Origin: Cytophagales bacterium
GTDB lineage: Bacteria > Bacteroidota > Bacteroidia > Cytophagales > Cyclobacteriaceae
Assembly (NCBI GenBank): GCA_033344775.1
Contig: JAWPMT010000005.1
Span: forward strand, 2,673,001-2,737,000
Length of the DNA stretch: 64,000 nucleotides
Reading direction: 5' to 3'
Position 1 is the first letter of the stretch. Each line of letters starts with the position of its first letter. Below the pieces are notes generated by a model, which saw only the letters and a program-made list of their open reading frames with translations, did not search any database and had not been told where the DNA came from. The translations under genes were made by a program, and so were the position numbers. Positions 53,632 to 63,400 of the stretch are shown here, in pieces.

Positions 53632-54678
53632 ATGTTTTTTAAGAAAGAATTTACGGAGATCGTCAGGGACGCCTGGCGTGATTATGATGGTGATAGTCGT
53701 CCGGTAAAATCCATCGCTGATATCAGTGCGAAAGTTTCGACTAATCATGTCTTCATGATTGAACTGGAGAATAGAGAAAGAGTGATCGGGAAACTGTCAT
53801 ACTTTGGGAACTTCGAAAACTTCCTGGAAGATCATACACTGATCAATGCCCTGGCCCTAAACCTGCCGGCACCGTATGAATATTTTGTTTCCCACAGTCT
53901 TACAAAGCAAAGTCAGGTGTACACCTATCGCTATGTGGACAGCATGTTGGATGCATGGGTCGTGTTTTATAAGCCAATCCGGGTCAGTAAAATGCTGCCT
54001 AGAAAACTTTCCACAAAACAGATCACAAGATTGGGAGAAGAAGTCGCCAAGTTCCACAAAACCTGTACTTCTTTGTCTGGTGTGTTGCCCCTCTGGTCCA
54101 AGACGATGAGCAGCGACCTGAATCAATTGAAGGAAATACTTCAAACGGAAGTAGGACAGTTCGAGCACCGTGGAAATGAACAGATCATTCACGAGCAAGT
54201 AGACACTTTGTTCAAAAACATGGAGGCCCTCGGTGCGGATGACTTTAAGACCATTCCCGTGTTTGTCGATTGGAACATTGGCAATTTCTCGATTGACGAA
54301 GGAGGCAACTTCTATTCGAGATGGGACTATGATTGGTTCCGAATGAGTTCGAGGATCATGGATTTCTATTTCTTCAGTCGGGTATGTTCTTCCGCTGGAG
54401 ACAAAACTTTTTTCAGCTATCTGATCGACCCATTGATGGAGCCCCGGTTCATGACCTTCCTGAAAGCTTATCATCGAGTTTTCCCGCTCACAGAGCAAGA
54501 AGTGCTTTTCATGAAAGAAGCGTATCGGTTTTTTATCTTGAATTATGTGATCAAAGACGGGCGTTATTTCTTCCATGAAATATATGCCGGGCGACTTCAG
54601 ATGGAAGCTTATTCCTCTTATTTCCCGAATATTGATAAATTCGATGCTTCACCGATCTTGAAGGAACTGGGAATTTGA
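53632..54678 (+). CDS. Aminoglycoside phosphotransferase-fold protein
   Basis: The 348-residue protein resembles the APH/choline-kinase fold: an N-lobe with RERVIGKLSYFGN, then VDWNIGNFSI near residue 213 as the catalytic loop (a D-x-x-x-x-N-like variant), and SRWDYDWFRMSSR in place of the metal-binding DxD. It is probably a small-molecule kinase; the substrate is unknown. The HAD phosphatase gene starts one base after its stop, so the two may act on one metabolite. Confidence 0.78.
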   Translation: MFFKKEFTEIVRDAWRDYDGDSRPVKSIADISAKVSTNHVFMIELENRERVIGKLSYFGNFENFLEDHTLINALALNLPAPYEYFVSHSLTKQSQVYTYRYVDSMLDAWVVFYKPIRVSKMLPRKLSTKQITRLGEEVAKFHKTCTSLSGVLPLWSKTMSSDLNQLKEILQTEVGQFEHRGNEQIIHEQVDTLFKNMEALGADDFKTIPVFVDWNIGNFSIDEGGNFYSRWDYDWFRMSSRIMDFYFFSRVCSSAGDKTFFSYLIDPLMEPRFMTFLKAYHRVFPLTEQEVLFMKEAYRFFILNYVIKDGRYFFHEIYAGRLQMEAYSSYFPNIDKFDASPILKELGI

Positions 54679-54679
54679 T

Positions 54680-55531
54680 ATGGAAATTGATCGTTTTGAA
54701 GAAATCGCTAAGGGGTATAAAGTCATTTTCTTTGATGCCTATGGCGTTTTGAAGAACTCAACTGGTTCAATAGAGGGCGTAGACCGGACCTTTGCCTGGC
54801 TAGAGGAAAACAACAAACCTTTTTATATCCTGACCAATGATGCCTCCCGAAGCCCGGAACTATTGATGAAATCCTATCATGAAAGAGGGCATTACAACAT
54901 CAAAGAATCACAGATCATTTCTTCCGGGATGCTATCAAGGCAATACCTGGGCTACAAAGTAACAGGAGGCAAAGTCGTTTACGTCGGACCTCCTAGCTCT
55001 GCGTTCTTCATTGAGTCCAAAGGGTTAGAAGCCCTGCACATCAGTGATGTAGACCTCAAGGATATTGAAGACATCACTGCCGTGGCCATGATGGACGATG
55101 AAGGTTTCGACTGGCAGGTGGACATCAATAAGTTGGTGAACTTGCTAAGATTTCATAATGTCCCGGTGATAGTCGCCAATACGGACCTGGGATTTCCTGT
55201 TTCAGGCAACGAAATCTCCATTGCCATTGGAGGTCTTGCAGAAATGATCCAAAACCTCGTGGGAAAGCACTTCATCAAGTTCGGGAAACCTGATGCCCAA
55301 ATGTTCAATTTTGCTTTTGCACATTTTGAAGAAGATGGTGTCGAGGCAGGGAGAAATGAAGTCCTGATGGTGGGCGATACTTTAACCACAGACATCATCG
55401 GAGGCAACAAGTACGGTTTGGATACAGCTTTGGTGCTAACAGGTAATACGATCAAGGAAGAGGCGCCTACGTTGATCAGCTCCACAGGAATCCGACCGAC
55501 CTATATTCTTGAGTCGGCCGGAATTTTTTAA
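54680..55531 (+). CDS. HAD superfamily hydrolase, subfamily IIA (NagD-like)
   Basis: The 283-residue protein has motif I FFDAYGVL, where the second aspartate of DxD is a tyrosine. That variation is usual in one IIA subgroup. Motif II YILTNDASRS, a IIA cap and motif IV VGDTLTTDIIGG follow. It is probably a phosphatase of a sugar or nucleotide phosphate. It is coupled to the kinase-fold gene upstream and converges with the permease fusion gene. Confidence 0.85.
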   Translation: MEIDRFEEIAKGYKVIFFDAYGVLKNSTGSIEGVDRTFAWLEENNKPFYILTNDASRSPELLMKSYHERGHYNIKESQIISSGMLSRQYLGYKVTGGKVVYVGPPSSAFFIESKGLEALHISDVDLKDIEDITAVAMMDDEGFDWQVDINKLVNLLRFHNVPVIVANTDLGFPVSGNEISIAIGGLAEMIQNLVGKHFIKFGKPDAQMFNFAFAHFEEDGVEAGRNEVLMVGDTLTTDIIGGNKYGLDTALVLTGNTIKEEAPTLISSTGIRPTYILESAGIF

Positions 55532-55534
55532 AAC

Positions 55535-58500
55535 TTACTCATACCGCAAGGCCTGACTGGGATTTCTTAGCGAGGTACGGATCACGGAAAGGGCCACACA
55601 AAGCACCACCAGTATCAGAACGATCAGAATGGTCAACCCAAACGGAAACAACCCGATGGAAATCTGATAAGCAAAATTTTCCAGCCAGAAATTCATCAGG
55701 AAGTAGGCCAGTGGCAACCCGACCACAAGCGAGATCACCGATCCAATAAGGAACGTGCGGCTCTCGTACCACAGGATATCTGTCAGTTTCGCTCCCATTA
55801 CTTTTCTGATGCCAATCTCTTTCGTCTTTTGACTGATCAGTAAATATGCCAGTCCGGACAAACCTAAAACCGAAAGAATCAGTGCGATCGTGGTAAACAG
55901 GTTGAAAACGGCAAATGCCTGACGGTCGGACTGATAGACATTTTCCAGCGACTGATCTAAAAATTGATATTCGAATGTGAATTGCGTTTCAAAATCCAGA
56001 TAAACGTCTTCGATAGCCGCTAATACTTGTGGAATGGACGTCCCGGCTTCCACTTTGATCAGCAAGTAATTAAGTGCATCGGGATTGATTTTAATGGCCA
56101 AAGGTCGAATTGGTTCGTGCAGGGATTTGTAATGAAAGTCTTCAATCACCCCGACTACTTTACCCCGACTCATGCCTGCCTCTTCATCCCAAAGCACTGT
56201 CTTTTCGAAAATATTGTCCACCTGAAATTGGGTCAATGCAGCCTCATTGATCAGATAACTAGTGCCAAGTGAATCTGTTCCTCTGGATGGCTCAAAGTAA
56301 CGCCCTTCCTTCAATAGGACACCTAGCAATGGCAAAGCATCGTAATCCACACGAAGTTCAGAGCATGAAACACGATTATCAGGCTGATCTTCGGTAAAAA
56401 GGCTGTTGCGATTGAACTGACTGCCTGGCAAACTTGATACACCTCCAGCACCAATTACTCCCGGAATGGTGCGCATTTGCTGTTTCACCGCCTCCAGTTG
56501 GTCTTCGACTTGCTCGGTGTGAATTTTAACGACAATTAGCTCATCTGCATCAAAACCGAGGGCTTTGTTTTCCAGGAAATCGATTTGACTGAAGATGACC
56601 AGACTCCCGAAAATCAGCATGGCAGACACACAAAATTGAATGGCCACCAGGCTTCTTCTCAAAAACAAGCCACTGGATTGATTGGCCAGCTTGCCTTTGA
56701 GAATTTCACTGGACTTGATTCGAGTGACAGAAATTGCAGGATAAATTCCTGTAATTAATCCTACAAGCAGTACCAATCCCCAAAATGTGAAGATCAGCGT
56801 GGGATCGGTGAGATAAGTCAAAGGAATGTCGCGTCCTGCCAATGCAGAAAACTCTTCGAAAAGCAAAAGGGCCAACAAAAAGGACAGGATGGATGCCAAC
56901 AGACAGGAGAAAACAGACTCCATGGTAAATTGAGAAGAAACCGCAAGCTGTCGCGCGCCCAGAGTCTTTCGAATACCAATTTCTTTACCGCGCTCCACCA
57001 CACGTGCCGTACTGAGGTTGACGAAATTGATACAGGTGATCACAACAATGAAAACAATTGCTCCTAGCAGGATATAGATGTAGGTCATGTTGCTGTTTTG
57101 CTCCAGCTCCCATCGGATATCCGAATTCAAATGAATGGAAGTCATGGGCTGCAACCCAAGATAGGTTCCTCCTTCTTTCCATCGTTCGTAAATGTCTTGA
57201 TTGATCAGGTCATATTTCAAATACAGATCAGGGAAGGCTGCTTCTATTACCTTGGGGTTTGCCCCTTCCTGGAGTTTCACATAATTGAAATGGCCCGAAT
57301 CGTCCCACTTGAACCAGAAATCATCCGGGTTCATGGACTTGATGGTCATGTAAGAAACCAGAAATTGTGGATGGAAATGTGAATTGGCAGGCGGATCCTC
57401 AAAAACACCATTGATCACCCCTTTGAATCCACTGGTACCCGCTTCGATTGCTTTGCCCAACGGGTTTTCATCACCGTAAAACTTTTGGGCCAGACTTTCG
57501 CTGATCACAACATGACCTACACCACTGAGTGCTTCTTTGGGGTTGCCCACAGTCAATTTGAAATCAAACACATCAAAGAAGGTACTGTCTGCATAAAAGC
57601 CTCCCGGTTGCTTGATCCATTCATCCTCTCTGGGATTGCGAATAAAATTATCCTGTAACGTCAATCCCGGGCCATAAATCGGCGAAAGACTGACGGCCGC
57701 TTCCACCTGGCTGAATTCATCTACCATGGCCTGTGCCAGCGGATGAGGCGTCCGGGTTTGCGGACTACTATTGAGGATCGCCACGCGATAAGTATTGTCC
57801 GCGTCTTTGTGAAACTGATCATATGAAAGTTCGAAGCGGAGGTAAACCCAAACCAGAAGGATGCTGGTGAATCCCAGCACTAATCCAAATAAGTTGATGA
57901 AGCTAAAAGCTTTGTTTCGAAGTAAGTTTCGATAGTAAATCTTAAAAAATCCTGTGAGCATGATACTTGCGTGTTTTAATAACTCGAAAGTATCCTTATG
58001 GCCCTGAATTCCAGGTTCGAAGACATCAGGTGAACGTTCGACCTTATCAAATCGAACGTCTGAATCCCGATATTCGGAGGGAGTATTGCCCGTTATTTTC
58101 TTGAAGGTGGTGTTGAATGACGACTTGGAGGCATACCCCACCTGATTGGCAATTTCCTCGATTTTCAGATGCTGCATCTGGGGGTCTTGCAACATTTTTT
58201 TAGCCTCCCGCACTCGAACAGAGGCTTGTAGTTCGAAAAAACTGACCCCTTTGGATTCATTGAGTAGCTGGCTCAGGTTGTGGCTAGAAGTTCCCAAAAG
58301 CTTAGCCAATCCTTTGAGCGACGCATCGGGTTGCAAGAAATAAGTGCCGGATTTTAATTCGATTTCCAGGGTATCCAATAACCGTGCTTTATCGGGAGTG
58401 AGTAGTGTAGACTTGGCATATTTGGTAGTAGCAGCAAAGGATTCAAAGGAAGACTCTTTGGCAAAGTGCCAGCTACTGATCAGAACAAAGACAAGGACCA

Positions 58501-58987
58501 GGACGGTAAGAAATGCTAGCGGTACTTCTAACCAGAAGAAAGCCAGCAACACCAATTGAAAGAACGTTAAGGCATTGATCCAGTTGATTTTCGAGCCATT
58601 TCCAAATGTCGAAATGCCCTTCTGGCGATAGGTGCTTGTCAATAACCGAAGCGATCTCCATGTTTCCCAGGTAAATGCAAATTTCAGGATAAGTATTTGA
58701 TATCCCGTAACCAAAAATGATGCGATAACCAACAATAGAAAAGGCAACACATTGATCAGTTCTCTGGGCCATTTGAGGGGTTTTTGAAAAAACTGAAGGA
58801 GATAGAACCGGAAGCCAATTGGAAGGACCAGCAACATCCATTGAGACAGAACCGGTGATGGAAGAAAAGTGGCCTGGCTTAGGCTGAAAATGAACCACAT
58901 ACTCGCCAGCGCAAATTGCTTTTGCCGAAGTGCGGCAAAAAATAAGCCCAGCAATAATCCTAGCGATATTAGGGGTATGAGTTCCAT
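55535..58987 (-). CDS. Membrane AraC-type regulator fused to a MacB/FtsX-type permease
   Basis: One uninterrupted frame encodes 1150 residues. Residues 1-175 are a multi-TM domain. Residues 205-310 carry an AraC-type double HTH (SLKGLAKLLGTSSHNLSQLL, then KIEEIANQVGYASKSSFNTTF and TGNTPSEYR). From about 345 follows a complete permease of the same type as 7085-9478: KIYYRNLLRNKAFSFINLFG, a periplasmic domain, VNLSTARVVERGKEIGIRKTLGA, and QKTKEIGIRKVMGAKLTD near the end. No ATPase gene is adjacent. A fused transporter and DNA-binding domain suggests a sensor in which transport or ligand binding directly changes transcription; that is inference. Confidence 0.88.
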   Translation of the reverse strand: MELIPLISLGLLLGLFFAALRQKQFALASMWFIFSLSQATFLPSPVLSQWMLLVLPIGFRFYLLQFFQKPLKWPRELINVLPFLLLVIASFLVTGYQILILKFAFTWETWRSLRLLTSTYRQKGISTFGNGSKINWINALTFFQLVLLAFFWLEVPLAFLTVLVLVFVLISSWHFAKESSFESFAATTKYAKSTLLTPDKARLLDTLEIELKSGTYFLQPDASLKGLAKLLGTSSHNLSQLLNESKGVSFFELQASVRVREAKKMLQDPQMQHLKIEEIANQVGYASKSSFNTTFKKITGNTPSEYRDSDVRFDKVERSPDVFEPGIQGHKDTFELLKHASIMLTGFFKIYYRNLLRNKAFSFINLFGLVLGFTSILLVWVYLRFELSYDQFHKDADNTYRVAILNSSPQTRTPHPLAQAMVDEFSQVEAAVSLSPIYGPGLTLQDNFIRNPREDEWIKQPGGFYADSTFFDVFDFKLTVGNPKEALSGVGHVVISESLAQKFYGDENPLGKAIEAGTSGFKGVINGVFEDPPANSHFHPQFLVSYMTIKSMNPDDFWFKWDDSGHFNYVKLQEGANPKVIEAAFPDLYLKYDLINQDIYERWKEGGTYLGLQPMTSIHLNSDIRWELEQNSNMTYIYILLGAIVFIVVITCINFVNLSTARVVERGKEIGIRKTLGARQLAVSSQFTMESVFSCLLASILSFLLALLLFEEFSALAGRDIPLTYLTDPTLIFTFWGLVLLVGLITGIYPAISVTRIKSSEILKGKLANQSSGLFLRRSLVAIQFCVSAMLIFGSLVIFSQIDFLENKALGFDADELIVVKIHTEQVEDQLEAVKQQMRTIPGVIGAGGVSSLPGSQFNRNSLFTEDQPDNRVSCSELRVDYDALPLLGVLLKEGRYFEPSRGTDSLGTSYLINEAALTQFQVDNIFEKTVLWDEEAGMSRGKVVGVIEDFHYKSLHEPIRPLAIKINPDALNYLLIKVEAGTSIPQVLAAIEDVYLDFETQFTFEYQFLDQSLENVYQSDRQAFAVFNLFTTIALILSVLGLSGLAYLLISQKTKEIGIRKVMGAKLTDILWYESRTFLIGSVISLVVGLPLAYFLMNFWLENFAYQISIGLFPFGLTILIVLILVVLCVALSVIRTSLRNPSQALRYE

Positions 58988-59459
58988 GCCTTCCAGAATA
59001 CAATATTAGTGTTTTCTAGAAGCAGATGTTGTGCAATTACTCCCGTCACTCCCAACCAGGCGTCTCTGGATTGCACAAGAAACTAGAATTTTATCTCAAG
59101 AATAACTTGGTAATCATATGGGAATCCTTTTTCCCTAAACCATGATCAGATTCTCTTACCATCAATTTCAAGGTTGCTACAAATAAGATAATTACTGTGA
59201 TGAAGGGAATGCCGAACAAGGCTGGAAGTTATCAGGTTGACTGGGTGGGGCTAGTGCGAGCGGCTAGGCGTCCTCTTATTTGTAGAAACCCACTTCTTAT
59301 GGATAGATGCAGCTTTCTTCATCTATACTTCGGAGCTTGTGACCATTGGATTTAGCTACCAGGTAAGCATGTTCTTTCTGTCTTCGTAAAGCATTACGAA
59401 TATATCAGTACGTCTTTTATGCATCATTCGCTTATTTTTATACAAACAATCTGACTAAA
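58988..59459. other. 472-base divergent intergenic region with an inverted repeat
   Basis: No gene is supported here. TTGTGCAAT (59029-59037) and ATTGCACAA (59070-59078) pair perfectly, and outside them TTCTAG (59013) pairs with CTAGAA (59083). The structure ends 26-100 bases upstream of the regulator-permease fusion start and is a candidate operator or 5' leader hairpin. The rest of the gap, upstream of the FISUMP lipoprotein gene, shows nothing I can assign. Confidence 0.5.
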
Positions 59460-60395
59460 ATGAGAATCTGCTTACTGGCCTTTATCAGTGTTTTATTTTT
59501 TCGATGCTCCGACGATGAACCTCTCAAGAGTCAAATCATTGACGAAAGAGATGGTCAGACTTATGAGACGATCCGTCTTGGAGGGATGAATTGGATGGCA
59601 GAGGACCTGAAGTTGAATGGACAAGATACTTATCATTATTTTGATGCTTTGGAAGCGTGCCCTGAAGGTTGGGAACTACCTACAACGGACGAATGGAGAG
59701 CCCTGGCAAGTGAAGCCGGCGGCTATCACAACTATGAAGAAGTAGTAGGTGATCCAAATCAGGCGTACAATGCACTAACAAATCCCAATGGTTTTAATGG
59801 ACCTGATGACCTGGGATATTACTGGTCAGCTTCAGCTGCCGTAGCAGACGTTCCGAGTCTGCGGGCTGAGACTTTCGATTTTGCTCCAGAATTCGACGAA
59901 TCAGGTGCTGCGGTATTCCTGGGGTTCACGGTACGAACCTCTTCGGGAAAATGTCGCTGTGTAGAGCGTTCCAGGAAAGTCACCGGAGCATTCGAGATGC
60001 AATCCAGTTACGGCACATTCAACTATGATGATCATTTGGAGACTTTCATCTATCCCTGGAATAACTCCTTGATTCTCCAGGGCTTTTACCTTACGGGACC
60101 CAATGATGTAGATTGGATCCAGCTTTCTATCTCCAACGAAGATCTGCAACGATTTAATGGTACGGAAATGCAATTTTCTGGTCGATTAGAGTACCAACGT
60201 ACTCCTGAAATTGTGACTACTTTCTCAAATGAGGGTCGACTTGCTTACTGGAGCCCTGAAGTGGAGGTCACCATACTCCAATATGATCAGGATAATATTA
60301 CTGGTCGAATACAAGGCACCCTTACTGAGGCAGAAGGGATTCCTCCGCTGGATATAGATGGACACTTCTCTGTAGACTTATCGACCTTACCGTAA
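59460..60395 (+). CDS. FISUMP domain lipoprotein
   Basis: The 311-residue protein has a lipoprotein signal peptide (lipobox FRC near residue 16). The Fibrobacter major-paralogous (FISUMP) domain is present: DGQTYETIRLGGMNWMAEDL, CPEGWELPTTDEWRAL, GYYWSAS and VRCV-like endings (KCRCVE). A C-terminal beta domain of about 130 residues, unknown to me, follows from residue 175. Members are surface lipoproteins of unknown function. Confidence 0.85.
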   Translation: MRICLLAFISVLFFRCSDDEPLKSQIIDERDGQTYETIRLGGMNWMAEDLKLNGQDTYHYFDALEACPEGWELPTTDEWRALASEAGGYHNYEEVVGDPNQAYNALTNPNGFNGPDDLGYYWSASAAVADVPSLRAETFDFAPEFDESGAAVFLGFTVRTSSGKCRCVERSRKVTGAFEMQSSYGTFNYDDHLETFIYPWNNSLILQGFYLTGPNDVDWIQLSISNEDLQRFNGTEMQFSGRLEYQRTPEIVTTFSNEGRLAYWSPEVEVTILQYDQDNITGRIQGTLTEAEGIPPLDIDGHFSVDLSTLP

Positions 60396-60434
60396 CCTGT
60401 CTGTGATTATCGCAACACTTTCAGGTGAGATCGA

Positions 60435-63400
60435 CTACAACTTCCCGTAATAAATGAAAGGCGCCCAGTAACTGGTATTATTCAAATCAATGCCGTCTTT
60501 GTTGTACTTCCCTGTGATGAATCCCCTTTTCACTTCATTGAGCGCTTTTCGAAAAGACTTCTTTTCATTGAACACCATACGATACAGTTCGCTGACCAGT
60601 ACGCTGGTGGCATAGTCGTTCACCGCCCAAAGTGAAGTAATCGTGCTATTGGCCCCCGAAGCAATGAAGGCTTGATTCAATCCGGCTACCCCTTGCCCAG
60701 TCTGTAATTTTCCTAACCCTGTTTGACATGCGGAAAGCATGACCATGTCTGCTTTGATCCTCAGCTTTTCTACTTCATGTAAATACACATGCCCATCCTC
60801 ACCATTTTGCTCATCCGGAAATACCGTCATGGCAAACCCACTCAACTCGGGAATATAGGACTCTACCCAGCCATGTGTGGCCAAATGGATCACCCGATAA
60901 TCATCCAGCTCTCCTGAGGCAGAAAGGTTTTTCAAGTTAGTCTCATTCATTTGAGTTCCCAGGAATGATTTTGCAGATGGAACGATCTGCTGAATGTTAT
61001 TGACCTCCTTGAGCGTTCCCTGTAGATAGCTCATTTCCGCATACCCCAAAGCATAGAAGCGTTGACGCAACGATTTGGCCCCACCTTTGATGTCGTTGAA
61101 AGTCTCGTATTTGAGTCGTTCGACATCCGTGGCATTTTTAACCAGTTCGGGAGCCCTTTCCTTAGAAAAATTCACCTTGCCGTATTCCGCACCGCCCATG
61201 GCCAAGATCGATTTGGATGGCTGGTAATTCCGGCCAGCCAGTTCCCGTAACACAGTGGGTGACTGGACATAAGAAATATCATATTCCTCAACCAACAATC
61301 GACCAGAGCGAGACAGTAATCCTTCAAACGGAATAAAATTTAAAGGTCCACTCGGAACAATGATCAATTCCTTTTTGGCCTCAATTTCCTCTATGAACAA
61401 GCCAATGAAAGCATCGTAGTAACTCCCTCCAATATCAGCGATTTTATTCCGGTCTTCCTCCTTGAAAGACCGTCGTAATAGTTCGGTCATCAGGTTGAAG
61501 TCCCCTTTTTGCCGCATGGATTGCGGATTCACATTGAAGCTCGCAACCCGGAGTTCTTTGTTGGCATTCTCCCTTTCAATCAGTGCCAGGTCTTCTCTGT
61601 ACTGGTTCCTGATCCTTACCCAGGCTTTTACATTGTTGATGTATTGATACTTCACTTTGTCTTTGGTGATGGCCACCATACAGAATCCCACATCGCCATC
61701 TTCCAACAATTTTTCAGCGTAATACAGCATGACCTGACCTGGACTTAACAAGGCCTGAACTTCTTTGGCAGTGATAGGGTCGGGAATGGTCGAGTTGATG
61801 TCACTGGCTAGCTTTTTGGCCTTGGATCGTTCGATGGCATTGAAAGCCGCTTCATCATCATTCAGGTATTTATGTGCCAGTGACAAGTTCACGTTACTGT
61901 TATACAAACTCGTATACACACTCTTTGCTAAATAGTCACTGACGGCACCAATGTAATCCAGGTACATTTCTTCTGCCTGTGTCAGGATATCGATGGCTTT
62001 TTGATGCTCTGTATGCAAAAGCCTTACGCCCAAACCCGTCAGGTTTTTGGCCTTCAGTAAATCATTAGCTGCGTATTCATTGGATAGCAGAGAGTATTCA
62101 ATGCCTTTATCCCTTTGGTCATTGCGGAAATACGCCAGAGAAAGATTATTATAGATAAAGGAGATGATTTCCATGTACCCACTTTCCTTCGAAACGGCCT
62201 CTGCTTTGTGCCCATAAGCAATGGCTTTTTGCATTTGTCCCGCAAACTGATAATAGTTGTTCAAGGCCAGGTATCCTTTGATCAAAAGCTCCGGTGCCGT
62301 GTATTGAGACAAGACTTGCTCCAAAGAAGCTGCGATTTCCCGGGCCTGTTCCAACCGCTGATAATTGGCCAGAAGAATCAGCCTTTCTGCATATAAGTTG
62401 ATCAGTTCAAACTTCAAATAAGGGCTGCTACCTGCCTTTTCTATCCGGACCGTATTCAATGCCAGAGCATTGTCTACATCTCCTGACTGAAGCATGATCG
62501 CATATTTCTTATCTGTAAATCGGCAATACAAGAAAGGGTTTTCTACGGCATCATTAGCTTCTTCATACCACATGGACTTCAGCACCACATTCGTTTGATA
62601 ATCCGCCAACCAGTCTTTCCAATCATCGCTCAGGTCATCTCGCCGATATTGCTCGTCCAGTAGTTCATTCAGGTAGTGGAGCATGTAGTGAGAATAGCTA
62701 AACGGCAATCCCGTATCATACATTACCTGATTGGCAGCCTGAAGTCTTTTTGTCAATTCTTTAGCATGTTTCAGAATACCACCGTTTTTCAGGTCGACAA
62801 ATATTTTGCCTGCTACTTCTTCCGGGTATTGATGATCCGCCTGACTGTAGGCTTGCTGAAAGATGCTGATGGTAGCATTGATATTGGGGACCAGCGAAGC
62901 ATTGTAATAGTCAAAGTAACCCGTCCATGAATTGGCGTAAGAAAGGTAATAGTCGAACTGATTTTGAGCCATCATCCGTCCCGCTCGGGTTGCTAGTTTT
63001 TGGGCTTCAGTAGTTTGGCCTAAGGCAGACTTAAAAATGAACAAATTAGTCAGGATGCTGATGTCCGTGGGATTCAACAAGTGCGCCATATCGAAGTAGC
63101 TGATGGCCCGGTCAAAGTTTTCTGCTTGTACTTGTCCCAGGCCAGCTCGCAGGTAGATCTCCGCCTGATCTGGATATCGCTTGATCAAACTTTCGAAAAG
63201 TGAGCTCGCAAGGGTATAATTCTTGTTGTCATAGGCGGTCATCGCTTGCTTATAGTCAGGATGATCCTCAACGAACTGAATGTATTTGTTTGTCGAAAGC
63301 TTGACCACCGGTTTTGGTGTAGCTGCTACCTGCTTGTTAGGTTTTTCAGGTTTGGGTGCTTCCTCAACTGCTACCTTTTCTTCCTTTTCTGGTTTGGTGG

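Noticed and set aside
53857-54576. Long antisense frame opposite the kinase-fold gene
   Set aside because: The plus-strand protein has clear domain features and a coupled neighbour. The antisense product has no signal or family features and is a shadow frame.
55535-58987. Two genes (regulator and permease) merged by annotation
   Set aside because: The frame is uninterrupted over 1150 codons and both domains are in the same frame, so a fusion is what the sequence shows.
59205-59300. A possible tRNA or small RNA in the 472-base gap
   Set aside because: No cloverleaf, T-loop GTTCGA pattern or strong stem was found there.
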